The notes beneath the pieces are model-generated. The model made no database searches. It saw nothing but the letters and a program-made list of their open reading frames with translations, and was not told the origin of the DNA. Shown here one piece after another: positions 52,091 through 62,935 of a stretch of DNA of 64,000 nucleotides. Source of the stretch: CAVVNP01 sp963800235 (GTDB taxonomy: Bacteria; Actinomycetota; Acidimicrobiia; Acidimicrobiales; Iamiaceae); contig CAWDAD010000001.1 of NCBI GenBank assembly GCA_963800235.1, positions 248,001 to 312,000 of the forward strand, written 5' to 3'. Every line of letters starts with the position of its first letter. Position 1 is the stretch's first letter. Made by a program: the position numbers and the translations under genes.

Positions 52091-53284
52091 CTAGAGGCCC
52101 AGGGCGGACTTGAGGTCGTCGACCCGGCTGAGCTCCTCCCACGGGAAGTCGACGTCGGAGCGGCCGAAGTGCCCGTAGGCGGCGGTCTTCTTGTAGATGG
52201 GCCGGCGCAGGTCGAGGTCGCGCACGATGGCGGCCGGGCGGAGGTCGAACACCTGCTGCACGGTCTCGGAGATCTTCACCGGGTCGATGGTCTCGGTGCC
52301 GAAGGTCTCGACCAGCAGCGACACGGGGGCGGCCACGCCGATGGCGTAGGCGACCTGCACCTCGCAGCGATCGGCGGCCCCGGCCGCCACCAGGTTCTTG
52401 GCGACCCAGCGGGCGGCGTAGGCGGCCGAGCGGTCGACCTTGGACGGGTCCTTGCCCGAGAAGGCGCCCCCACCGTGGCGGGCCCAGCCGCCGTAGGTGT
52501 CGACGATGATCTTGCGGCCGGTGAGCCCGCAGTCGGCATGGGGCCCGCCCAGCTCGAAGGTGCCGGTGGGGTTCACCAGCACCCGGTAGTCGTCGTCGGC
52601 GAACTGCGCCGGGACGAGCGGACGGATCACGTGCTCGATCAGGTCGGGCTTGATCAGGGTCTCGCTGTCGAGGCCGGGCTGGTGCTGGGTCGAGATCAGC
52701 ACCGTCTTCAGCCCGGACGGCCTGCCGTCGGCGTAGTCGAGGGTGACCTGGGTCTTCCCGTCGGGGCGCAGGTACGGCAGGATGCCGGCCTTGCGGACCT
52801 CGCTCAGCCGGTGCGACAGCCGGTGGGCCAGCCAGATCGGCATCGGCATCAGGTCGTCGGTGTCGTTGCAGGCGTAGCCGAACATCATCCCCTGGTCGCC
52901 GGCGCCCTGGCTGTTCAGGATGTCCTCGCCGGACTTGCCGGCGCGGGTCTCGAAGGCGGTGTCGACGCCCTGGGCGATGTCGGGCGACTGGGGGTCGATC
53001 GAGGTGACCACGCCGCAGGTGTTGCCGTCGAAGCCGGTGTTGGCGTTGTCGAAGCCGATCTCGTTGATCGTCTGGCGGACCACCTTCGGGATCTCGACGT
53101 AGGCGTCGGTGGTGATCTCGCCGGCCACCATGGCCAGGCCGGTGGTGACCATGGTCTCGCAGGCCACCCGTGCCGCGGGGTCGTGCTCGAGGATGGCGTC
53201 GAGGATGGCGTCGGAGATCTGGTCGGCCATCTTGTCGGGGTGGCCCTCGGTCACCGATTCCGAGGTGAAGGTGAAGCTGGTCAC
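52091..53284 (-). CDS. metK: S-adenosylmethionine synthetase
   Basis: A 397-residue MetK that makes S-adenosylmethionine from methionine and ATP. It starts TSESVTEGHPDKMADQ, with the metal/ATP residues, and has QGAGDQGMMFGYACNDT and GPHADCGLTGRKIIVDTYGG. GGGAFSGKDPSKVDRSAAYAAR is the second signature. Full length. No SAM riboswitch fits in the 48-base gap ahead of it, so it depends on upstream transcription. It follows coaBC in the same direction. Confidence 0.98.
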   Translation of the reverse strand: MTSFTFTSESVTEGHPDKMADQISDAILDAILEHDPAARVACETMVTTGLAMVAGEITTDAYVEIPKVVRQTINEIGFDNANTGFDGNTCGVVTSIDPQSPDIAQGVDTAFETRAGKSGEDILNSQGAGDQGMMFGYACNDTDDLMPMPIWLAHRLSHRLSEVRKAGILPYLRPDGKTQVTLDYADGRPSGLKTVLISTQHQPGLDSETLIKPDLIEHVIRPLVPAQFADDDYRVLVNPTGTFELGGPHADCGLTGRKIIVDTYGGWARHGGGAFSGKDPSKVDRSAAYAARWVAKNLVAAGAADRCEVQVAYAIGVAAPVSLLVETFGTETIDPVKISETVQQVFDLRPAAIVRDLDLRRPIYKKTAAYGHFGRSDVDFPWEELSRVDDLKSALGL

Positions 53285-53332
53285 GGTCGCTCCTTGCCGC
53301 GCGCGGCGGTCTGGTTGGTGGTCAGGTCTCGA

Positions 53333-54538
53333 TCAGGGCGCTGCGGCGGCCCGGTGCCGGACCACCGCGTCGAGGACGGCGTCCGCCACCGCCCGCTTGT
53401 CGCTCAACGCTCCATCATGCACGACACCGCCGGTCGAGAGGATCACGACCTGGTTGGTGTCGTGGTCGAAGCCCACGTCGGGCTGGCTGACGTCGTTGGC
53501 CACGATCAGGTCGAGGCCCTTGCGGGCGAGCTTGGTCGCGGCGTTGGCCCGGACGTCGGAGGTCTCGGCGGCGAAGCCCACCAGGGTCTGGCCCGGGCAC
53601 CGGCGAGCGCCCAGCGCGGCCAGGATGTCCTCGGTCGGCTCGAGCACGACGGCGGGCACCCCGTCGTCCTTCTTGAGCTTCCCGGCGGCCATCTCGACCG
53701 GCCGGAAGTCGGCGACCGCGGCCGCCATGATCACGACGTCGGCGGTCTCGCTGCGCCCGAGGACCGCGGCCTGCATCTCGGCGGCGGTGTCGACCCGGCA
53801 CACCTCGGCGCCGGGTGGCGCCGGCCGGGCGGTGGTGGTGACGAGCACCACGTCGGCGCCCCGGACGGCGGCGGCGTCGGCCAGGGCGTGGCCCTGCTTG
53901 CCCGACGAGCGGTTGCCGACGTAGCGCACCGCGTCGATGGGCTCGCGCGTCCCTCCGGCGGTGACCAGCACCCGGAGACCGGCCAGGTCGCGGGCGCCGC
54001 CGGTGTCGAGGAGGCGCGCCGCCGCGGCCACGACGTCCTCGGGCTCGGCCAGGCGACCCTGCCCGACGTCGCCGCCGGCCAGCCGGCCCAAGGCCGGCGG
54101 CACCACGTGGACGCCCCGCTCGACGAGGACCGCCAGGTTCTCCTGCACCGTCGGGTGCTCCCACATCTCGGTGTGCATGGCCGGGCAGACGAGCACCGGC
54201 GCCCGGGTGGCGAGCAGCGTGGCGGTGAGCAGGTCGTGGGCCAGCCCGGCCCGGTAGGCGGCGAGGAGGTCGGCGGTGGCCGGGCACACCAGCACCAGGT
54301 CGGCGGCCTGGCCCAGCCGGGTGTGCGGGATGGGGTCGGGCTCGTGCCAGAGGGAGGACCGGACCGGCTCCGACGCGAGGGCGGAGAAGGTGGTGGCGCC
54401 GACGAAGCGGGTCGCCGACTCGGTCAGGACGGGGGCCACGTGGGCGCCGGCGTCGACCAGCCGCCGGCAGACCTCGACCGCCTTGTAGGCGGCGATGCCA
54501 CCGGACACGCCCAGCACGATGTGACGACCGTCGAGCAC
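53333..54538 (-). CDS. coaBC: Bifunctional phosphopantothenoylcysteine decarboxylase/synthetase
   Basis: A 401-residue CoaBC for coenzyme A synthesis. The N-terminal flavin decarboxylase has VLGVSGGIAAYKAVE, TRLGQAADLVLVCPATAD and CPAMHTEMW. The C-terminal ligase has VLVTAGGTREPIDAVRYVGNRSSGKQG, AAAVADFRP, KLKK and FAAET. The GTG at 54538 is chosen because the fold starts 7 residues later; the upstream frame has no support. It is preceded by rpoZ and followed by metK, as in many actinobacteria. Confidence 0.96.
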   Translation of the reverse strand: MLDGRHIVLGVSGGIAAYKAVEVCRRLVDAGAHVAPVLTESATRFVGATTFSALASEPVRSSLWHEPDPIPHTRLGQAADLVLVCPATADLLAAYRAGLAHDLLTATLLATRAPVLVCPAMHTEMWEHPTVQENLAVLVERGVHVVPPALGRLAGGDVGQGRLAEPEDVVAAAARLLDTGGARDLAGLRVLVTAGGTREPIDAVRYVGNRSSGKQGHALADAAAVRGADVVLVTTTARPAPPGAEVCRVDTAAEMQAAVLGRSETADVVIMAAAVADFRPVEMAAGKLKKDDGVPAVVLEPTEDILAALGARRCPGQTLVGFAAETSDVRANAATKLARKGLDLIVANDVSQPDVGFDHDTNQVVILSTGGVVHDGALSDKRAVADAVLDAVVRHRAAAAP

Positions 54539-54573
54539 GGCGAGGTGCGCTCCCGGGGGACGGCCCGGGTCGG

Positions 54574-54897
54574 CTACTCCGACGAGCTGTCGTCGGCCGG
54601 CACGGACGCCAGCGCCGGGCCCTCGTCGGCTCCCTCGAGCTGGTCGTCCTCCGGAGGGTCGACCGGCACGATCTTGTCGGCGATGATCTCCTCGAAGGCG
54701 ATCGACAGCGGCTTGCGGGCCGTCGAGTTCACCTGCGGGGGCACGACCTGGCCGGAGCCCTCGCCGAGCTGGCCGAAGTAGGAGTTGATCTGCCGGGCCC
54801 GCTTGGCGCCGAGCGTGACGAGGCGGAACTTCGACCCGGCCCGGTCGAGGAGGCCCTCGATCGACGGGTTCATCATCGCGTCGTGCTGCCAAGCCAT
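54574..54897 (-). CDS. rpoZ: RNA polymerase omega subunit
   Basis: A 107-residue omega protein that helps assemble RNA polymerase. The typical segments are NPSIEGLLDRAGSKFRLVTL, AKRARQINSYFGQLGEG and KPLSIAFEEI. The C-terminal part is acidic. I chose ATG at 54897; the family core begins at NPSIE, so a start 8-9 residues later is also possible. Its place between gmk and coaBC supports the call. Confidence 0.93.
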   Translation of the reverse strand: MAWQHDAMMNPSIEGLLDRAGSKFRLVTLGAKRARQINSYFGQLGEGSGQVVPPQVNSTARKPLSIAFEEIIADKIVPVDPPEDDQLEGADEGPALASVPADDSSSE

Positions 54898-55008
54898 GGG
54901 TGCGGTGCGCTCCAGGGGTGCGGAAGGGGAACGTCCGATCCTACCAACCCGGTGCTCCGGCGGCGCGATCCCGGTGCCGGGGACCACCGGGACCTCGGCC
55001 GGCGGGGG

Positions 55009-55680
55009 TCAACGAGCGCCGGTCGCCAGCGCCGCCCGGAACCGGGCGCCGGCGATGGTGAGGGCGGCCAGCCCCGGGCCGAGGGCGATCACCACGAGGC
55101 CGGTCAGGACCGACCAGCCGGCGTCGACCCCGTAGCGCACCCCCCAGAGCGGCAGACCGCCCGGGTCGCGGTGGGCGGCCAGCGGCGCCCAGGCCACCGC
55201 GATCACCGCCACGGGCAGCACGACGGCCAGCAGCCCGGCGGCCCGGGCGAAGCCGGCGGCGATGCGGTCGAGCCGGCGCCGGCGGGCCTCGAACCGCGCC
55301 GCCCGGGCGTAGAGCACCGCGGCCAGCAGGGCGAGGGCCGGGATCCACGGCTGGATCCACGCCACCCGGGGCCCGAGCAGGAGCAGCGCCACCACGCCGA
55401 GGTCGGCGGCCACCACGACGTCGGTGCACCGGCCGAGCAGCACCCGCCCCGTCGGGTCGACGAAGGCCCGGCGGGTCAGCACCAGCGCCCAGGTGACCAC
55501 GGCGGCCACGGCCGGTCCGATCAGCCAGCGCGGCGAGGTGGTGAGGGTGAAGGGCCACACCAGCGCCGCCAACCCGCCCCAGCGCAGCGCCGCCGCCGTC
55601 CGGCGGTCGGCGGAGCGGCCCGCCCGGGCCCGGGTCGTGCCCACCTCGGCCGGGTCGCCGGCCCGGGCGGGCACGGTCAC
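55009..55680 (-). CDS. Polytopic membrane protein of unknown function
   Basis: The 223-residue product has about six hydrophobic segments, including GLAALVWPFTLTT, WLIGPAVAAVVTWALVL, VVVAADLGVVALLLLG, IPALALLAAVLYA, GLLAVVLPVAVIAVAW and VLTGLVVIALGPGLAALTI. No family is recognised. It starts at a GTG overlapping the gmk stop by four bases (GTGA) and ends 111 bases before rpoZ. It is an extra gene not usual between gmk and rpoZ. Confidence 0.7.
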   Translation of the reverse strand: MTVPARAGDPAEVGTTRARAGRSADRRTAAALRWGGLAALVWPFTLTTSPRWLIGPAVAAVVTWALVLTRRAFVDPTGRVLLGRCTDVVVAADLGVVALLLLGPRVAWIQPWIPALALLAAVLYARAARFEARRRRLDRIAAGFARAAGLLAVVLPVAVIAVAWAPLAAHRDPGGLPLWGVRYGVDAGWSVLTGLVVIALGPGLAALTIAGARFRAALATGAR

Positions 55681-56252
55681 CGGTCCCGCCCGGCGGGCTG
55701 GCGGCCCGAGCGGGTCCGCTCGACCAGGTCGGCCAGCTCGGACACCGCCCGGTCGAGGTCGTCGTTCACGACCGTCACGGCCCCCAGCTCGGCCGCCTCG
55801 GCCCGCTCGGCGTCGCCCCGCTCGAGTCGCCGCGCCACCTGGTCGGGCGGGTCCCCCCGTTGCCGAAGCCGGCGCTCCTGCTCCGCCCGGCTCGGCGCGT
55901 CGACGAAGACCAGCAGGGCGTCGGGGTGGAGCCGCTTGACGGTGCCGGCCCCGACCACGTCGATCTCGAGGAGGATGTCGTGGCCCGGCGGGGGCTCGGG
56001 GGTGGGCGTGCCCTGGCGGTAGTCGAGGAAGTCGACCCACTCGAGGAACCCACCGGCGTCGATGCGGGCCTGGAACCGCTCCGGCGTGACGAACCGGTAG
56101 GCGTCGGGATCCTCCCCGGGTCGACGGGCCCGGGTCGTCCACGACCGGCTCAGCCACAGGCGGGGGTCGCCGGCGACGAGTCGCTCGACGATCGTCCCCT
56201 TGCCCACCCCGCCCGGGCCGGAGACGACGATCACCAACGGGTCAGCGGTCAC
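55677..56252 (-). CDS. gmk: Guanylate kinase
   Basis: A 191-residue guanylate kinase converting GMP to GDP. Walker A is SGPGGVGKGT. GMP-site segments are LSRSWTTRARRPGE and YRFVTPERFQARIDAGGFLEW, and the LLEIDVVGAGTVK region follows. Full length. The GTG start overlaps the mihF stop region by 11 bases. Its order after mihF is typical of actinobacteria. Confidence 0.96.
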   Translation of the reverse strand: MTADPLVIVVSGPGGVGKGTIVERLVAGDPRLWLSRSWTTRARRPGEDPDAYRFVTPERFQARIDAGGFLEWVDFLDYRQGTPTPEPPPGHDILLEIDVVGAGTVKRLHPDALLVFVDAPSRAEQERRLRQRGDPPDQVARRLERGDAERAEAAELGAVTVVNDDLDRAVSELADLVERTRSGRQPAGRDR

Positions 56253-56565
56253 CCGCGAACTTCTCGAGCAGGTCGGCCCGCTGGCGGTCGCTCAGCCCCT
56301 GCACGCGCCGGGAGTCGGCGATGCCGACCTCCTCCATGGTGCGCCGGGCGGCGACCTTGCCGACCTTCGGCAGCGACTCGATCACGCTCAGGACCTTGGT
56401 CTTGGCGATGGTGTCGTTCGTCGCCGACTGGTCGAAGACCTCGGCCAGGCTGATGGTGCCCATCTTCAGCCGCTCCTTCAGCTCGGCGCGCTCGCGACGC
56501 ACCGCGCCGGCCTTCTCCAGCGCGGCCTGGCGCTGCTCGGGTGAGATCGATGGCGGTTGGGGCAT
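56242..56565 (-). CDS. mihF: Integration host factor mIHF
   Basis: A 107-residue actinobacterial integration host factor. A basic N-terminal helix region (AALEKAGAVRRERAELKERLKMG) precedes the helix-two-turn-helix part SVIESLPKVGKVAARRTMEEVGI, which binds DNA, and a C-terminal helix. It bends DNA and is unrelated to the proteobacterial IHF family. It lies between pyrF and gmk as in mycobacteria and streptomycetes. Confidence 0.95.
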   Translation of the reverse strand: MPQPPSISPEQRQAALEKAGAVRRERAELKERLKMGTISLAEVFDQSATNDTIAKTKVLSVIESLPKVGKVAARRTMEEVGIADSRRVQGLSDRQRADLLEKFAGDR

Positions 56566-56607
56566 GGCGGCGACCCTATCCCGGGTGCGGTCGGCGGTCG
56601 GGGTGGC

Positions 56608-57345
56608 TCAGCCGGCGTCGGTCAGCTCGGTGACGATGCCGGCGGCGGCCTCGACGGGGTCGTCGGCCAGGGTCACCGCCCGTCCGATCACCAGCAGATC
56701 CGCGCCGCCGTCGAAGGCCTCCCGGGGCGTGGCCGCCCGGGCCTGGTCGTGGGTGCTGGTGCCGAGGGGGCGGATGCCCGGGACCACCGTCGCCAGCCGA
56801 GGTCCGTACTGGCGGGCCTCGCGCAGGTCGTCGGCCGCGCAGACGATGCCGCCGGCGCCGGCCTCGACCGCGGTCCGGACCCGCTTGGGGAGGATGTGGG
56901 GCGGGGCGTCGCCGTCGCTCGTGAGCACCGTGACCGCCAGCGCCACCGGATCGGGCAGCTCGGCGGAGGCCGCGCCCTCGCGGAACCCCTCGACCCCGGC
57001 CCGCAGCATCGTGACCCCGCCGAAGGCGTGGATGGTGATGTAGCCGGCGCCGAGCGAGCCGAGGACCCTCGCCGCCCGGTTCACCGTGGTCGGGATGTCG
57101 CACAGCTTGAGGTCGACGAACACGTCGTAGCCCAGGTCGCGCAGGGCGCTGATGGCGTCGGGACCGGCGGCGCTGTAGAGCTCGAGGCCGATCTTGACCA
57201 CCCCGAACCACGGCCGGAGCTGGCGGGCCAGCCGCGTCGCCGCCACCAGGTCGTCGTTGTCGAGGACCAGGGCCAGGCGCTCGCGGATGGCGTCCGGTGC
57301 CGCGGTGGCGGCGTCGGGTGCGGCACTGGTTCCGGTCTCAGCCAT
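56608..57345 (-). CDS. pyrF: Orotidine 5'-phosphate decarboxylase
   Basis: A 245-residue enzyme making UMP from OMP. The catalytic motif is VFVDLKLCDIPTTV, with the Asp-Lys-Asp array, and FGVVKIGLELY precedes it. VVPGIRPLG and LLVIGRAVTLADDP form the phosphate end. This is the short bacterial type of about 240 residues. Its start overlaps pyrD by 8 bases. Confidence 0.96.
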   Translation of the reverse strand: MAETGTSAAPDAATAAPDAIRERLALVLDNDDLVAATRLARQLRPWFGVVKIGLELYSAAGPDAISALRDLGYDVFVDLKLCDIPTTVNRAARVLGSLGAGYITIHAFGGVTMLRAGVEGFREGAASAELPDPVALAVTVLTSDGDAPPHILPKRVRTAVEAGAGGIVCAADDLREARQYGPRLATVVPGIRPLGTSTHDQARAATPREAFDGGADLLVIGRAVTLADDPVEAAAGIVTELTDAG

Positions 57346-58284
57346 GAGCGGCTCCGATCAGCTGGTCGAGGTGCTGGACGTGGTTCGCCAGGCACCATGC
57401 TCGCAGTTCGTCCAGCACCCGGCGCGGAGCCCGGGGATCGGCGAAGGTGGCGGTGCCCACCTGCACGGCCCGAGCGCCGGCCAGCAGCAGCTCGGCGGCG
57501 TCCTCGCCGCTGGCCACCCCGCCGACGCCGACGATGGGCAGGTCGGGGTGGGCGGCGTGGACGTCGTGGACGGCCCGGACCGCGACCGGGTGGATCGCCG
57601 GCCCGGAGAGGCCGCCGCCTCGGTGCCCCGACCCGAGGCGGAAGCGGCGGGTCGCAGGGTCGATGGCGAGCGCCATGACGGTGTTGACCAGGGTGACCGC
57701 CTCGGCGCCGGCCTCGGCCACCGCCCTGGCGACGGGGGCCAGGTCGGTGACGTTGGGGCTGAGCTTCGCCCACCGCGGGCGTCCGCACCCGGCGGTGGCC
57801 GCGACCGCCGCGGCGGCCTCGTCGGGCGAGTGGGCGAACACCGAGGACCGGTGCTCGACGTTCGGGCACGAGAGGTTCACCTCGACCGCCACCACCCCCG
57901 GCGGGGCGTCGGCCAGCAGGTCGGCGGCCCGCCGGTACTCCTCCACGCTCCGCCCCCAGATGCTGGCCACCACCCGGGCCCCGGCGTCGAGCGCCGGCGG
58001 CAGGTCCCGCTCGAGCCAGTGGGCCAGGCCCCGGCCCTGCAGGCCCACGCTGTTCAGCATCCCGCCGGCCGTCTCGTGCACCCGGGGCGCCGGGTTGCCC
58101 GGCCAGGGATCGGCGGACTCGGACTTGGTGACGACGGCGCCGAGGCCGCCCAGGTCGAGGTAGGCGGCCAGCTCGGCCCCGTGCCCGGCGGTGCCGGAGG
58201 CGGTCATGACGGGGTTGGGCAGCTCGACCGAGCCGATGGTCGCCGGCAGCGCCGGCCCGGACGCTCGCGCCGACCGGCGGCCGC

Positions 58285-58288
<4 letters not shown>
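57338..58288 (-). CDS. pyrD: Dihydroorotate dehydrogenase, class 1
   Basis: A 316-residue class 1 enzyme that oxidises dihydroorotate with FMN. The active-site cysteine is in VEVNLSCPNVEH, where class 2 enzymes have serine. Other segments are KSESADPWPGNPAPRVHE, RWAKLSPNVTDLAP, GGGLSGPAIHPVAVRAV and VGVGGVASGEDAAELLLAGA. The sequence resembles class 1B, which normally pairs with PyrK; no pyrK gene is found between carB and pyrD. GTG start overlaps the carB stop (GTGA). Confidence 0.94.
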
Positions 58289-61659
<3,371 letters not shown>

Positions 61660-61660
<1 letters not shown>

Positions 61661-61779
61661 TATCGCACCGTCCCACTCGGGCTGGCGCCCTCGCCGGGAC
61701 CGCCTTCGGCACGCGGTTCGCGCGCTTCGAGCTGCGCCGCCTGGCGGCTGTGCAGCCTGACGAGGGGGCTGGACGTCAC
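61660..61779 (-). CDS. Candidate 39-codon ORF exactly filling the carA-carB gap
   Basis: The frame starts at a GTG overlapping the carA stop by four bases (GTGA) and ends at a TAG whose last base is the first of the carB GTG. The product would be a basic, hydrophilic 39-residue peptide (MTSSPLVRLHSRQAAQ and so on). No homology is recognised. Part of this DNA (about 61723-61752) resembles the core of the repeat family, so it could be a decayed repeat and the ORF chance. Confidence 0.3.
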
Positions 61780-62870
61780 TGGTTCTCTCCCATGAGCGCG
61801 GCGAACTGGGCGAACAGGTACGAGGCGTCGTGGGGGCCGGGGCCGGCCTCGGGGTGGTGCTGGACCGAGAAGGCCCGGACGTCGTCGGCCCGGATGCCCT
61901 CGATCACGCCGTCGTTCAGGTTCAGGTGGGTGACCTCGATGCCCGGCGGGAGGCTGTCGGCCACTGCGTAGTTGTGGTTCTGGCTGGTGATCTCGACCTG
62001 TCCGGTGGCCAGGTTGCGCACCGGGTGGTTGCCGCCGTGGTGGCCGAAGGGCAGCTTCACCGTCTCGGCGCCGAGGGCGGCGGCCAGCAGCTGGTGGCCG
62101 AGGCAGATCCCGAACACCGGCACCTCGCCGAGCAGGCCGTCGATGGCCTCCACCGCGTAGGGGACGGTGGCGGGGTCGCCCGGCCCGTTCGAGAGGAACA
62201 CCCCGTGCGGCCGTCGGGCGAGCACGTCGGCGGCGGGCGTCGAGGCCGGCACCACCTCGACCCGGGCGAAGCCGGCCAGGTGGCGCAGGATGGTGGCCTT
62301 GATGCCGAAGTCGTAGGCCACCACGTGGAACGGCTCTCCGCCGTCGAGCACGTAGGGCGCCTCGGTCGTCACCTGGGCGACCAGGTCGACCCCCTCGGTG
62401 CCGGGCTCGTCGGCCGCCGCCTGCTTCAGGGTCGTCTCGTCGGCGGTGCCGAACGCCCCCGGCATGGCGCCGGCGTCGCGGATGTGGCGGGTAAGGCGGC
62501 GGGTGTCGATGCCGGCGATGCCGGGGACGCCGTGGTGCCGCAGGAAGGCGTCGAGGTCGCCGGTCGAGCGCCAGCTGCTGCGCCGCCGGGCCAGGTCGCG
62601 GACCACCACGCCGCGGGAGAAGGGGCGGCGGGCCTCCTCGTCGTGGGCGGTGACGCCGTAGTTGCCGATGTGGGGGTAGGTGAAGGCGATGATCTGGCCG
62701 GCGTAGCTCGGGTCGGTGATGACCTCCTGGTAGCCGGACAGGACCGTGTTGAACACGACCTCGCCGGTGGCCACGCCGCCGGGGGCCTCGGCCCCGACGG
62801 CCTCGCCCTCGAAGGTCGTGCCGTCGGCCAGGACGAGGGCGGCGGGGGTGATGGCGCCGCTGGCGCTCAT
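61776..62870 (-). CDS. carA: Carbamoyl-phosphate synthase small chain
   Basis: A 364-residue glutamine amidotransferase subunit that supplies ammonia to CarB. The N-terminal part has FNTVLSGYQEVITDPSYAGQII and GIDTRRLTRHIRD. The class I amidotransferase part has SNGPGDP, the nucleophile Cys in FGICLGHQLLA, and the His/Glu pair in SVQHHPEAGPGPHD. It follows pyrC and a mini-ORF with GGAGG close before ATG 62870. Confidence 0.97.
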   Translation of the reverse strand: MSASGAITPAALVLADGTTFEGEAVGAEAPGGVATGEVVFNTVLSGYQEVITDPSYAGQIIAFTYPHIGNYGVTAHDEEARRPFSRGVVVRDLARRRSSWRSTGDLDAFLRHHGVPGIAGIDTRRLTRHIRDAGAMPGAFGTADETTLKQAAADEPGTEGVDLVAQVTTEAPYVLDGGEPFHVVAYDFGIKATILRHLAGFARVEVVPASTPAADVLARRPHGVFLSNGPGDPATVPYAVEAIDGLLGEVPVFGICLGHQLLAAALGAETVKLPFGHHGGNHPVRNLATGQVEITSQNHNYAVADSLPPGIEVTHLNLNDGVIEGIRADDVRAFSVQHHPEAGPGPHDASYLFAQFAALMGENQ

Positions 62871-62935
62871 CGGCCTCCCTCCTTCCGGGTCGGCGCGGCG
62901 GTCGCCGCGTGGTGGGTGCGGTGCTGGGTGCTCAT
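62867..62935 (-). CDS. Candidate 22-codon ORF tiling pyrC and carA
   Basis: A 22-codon frame (MSTQHRTHHAATAAPTRKEG and two more residues) starts at an ATG that overlaps the pyrC stop as ATGA and ends at a TGA that overlaps the carA ATG as ATGA. The carA ribosome site AAGGAGG lies inside it. In other actinobacteria a small membrane-protein gene often stands here, so this may be a remnant, a coupling leader, or chance. Confidence 0.3.
   Translation of the reverse strand: MSTQHRTHHAATAAPTRKEGGR

Noticed and set aside
53285..53332. SAM riboswitch before metK
   Set aside because: The gap is only 48 bases and no aptamer-like motif is seen.
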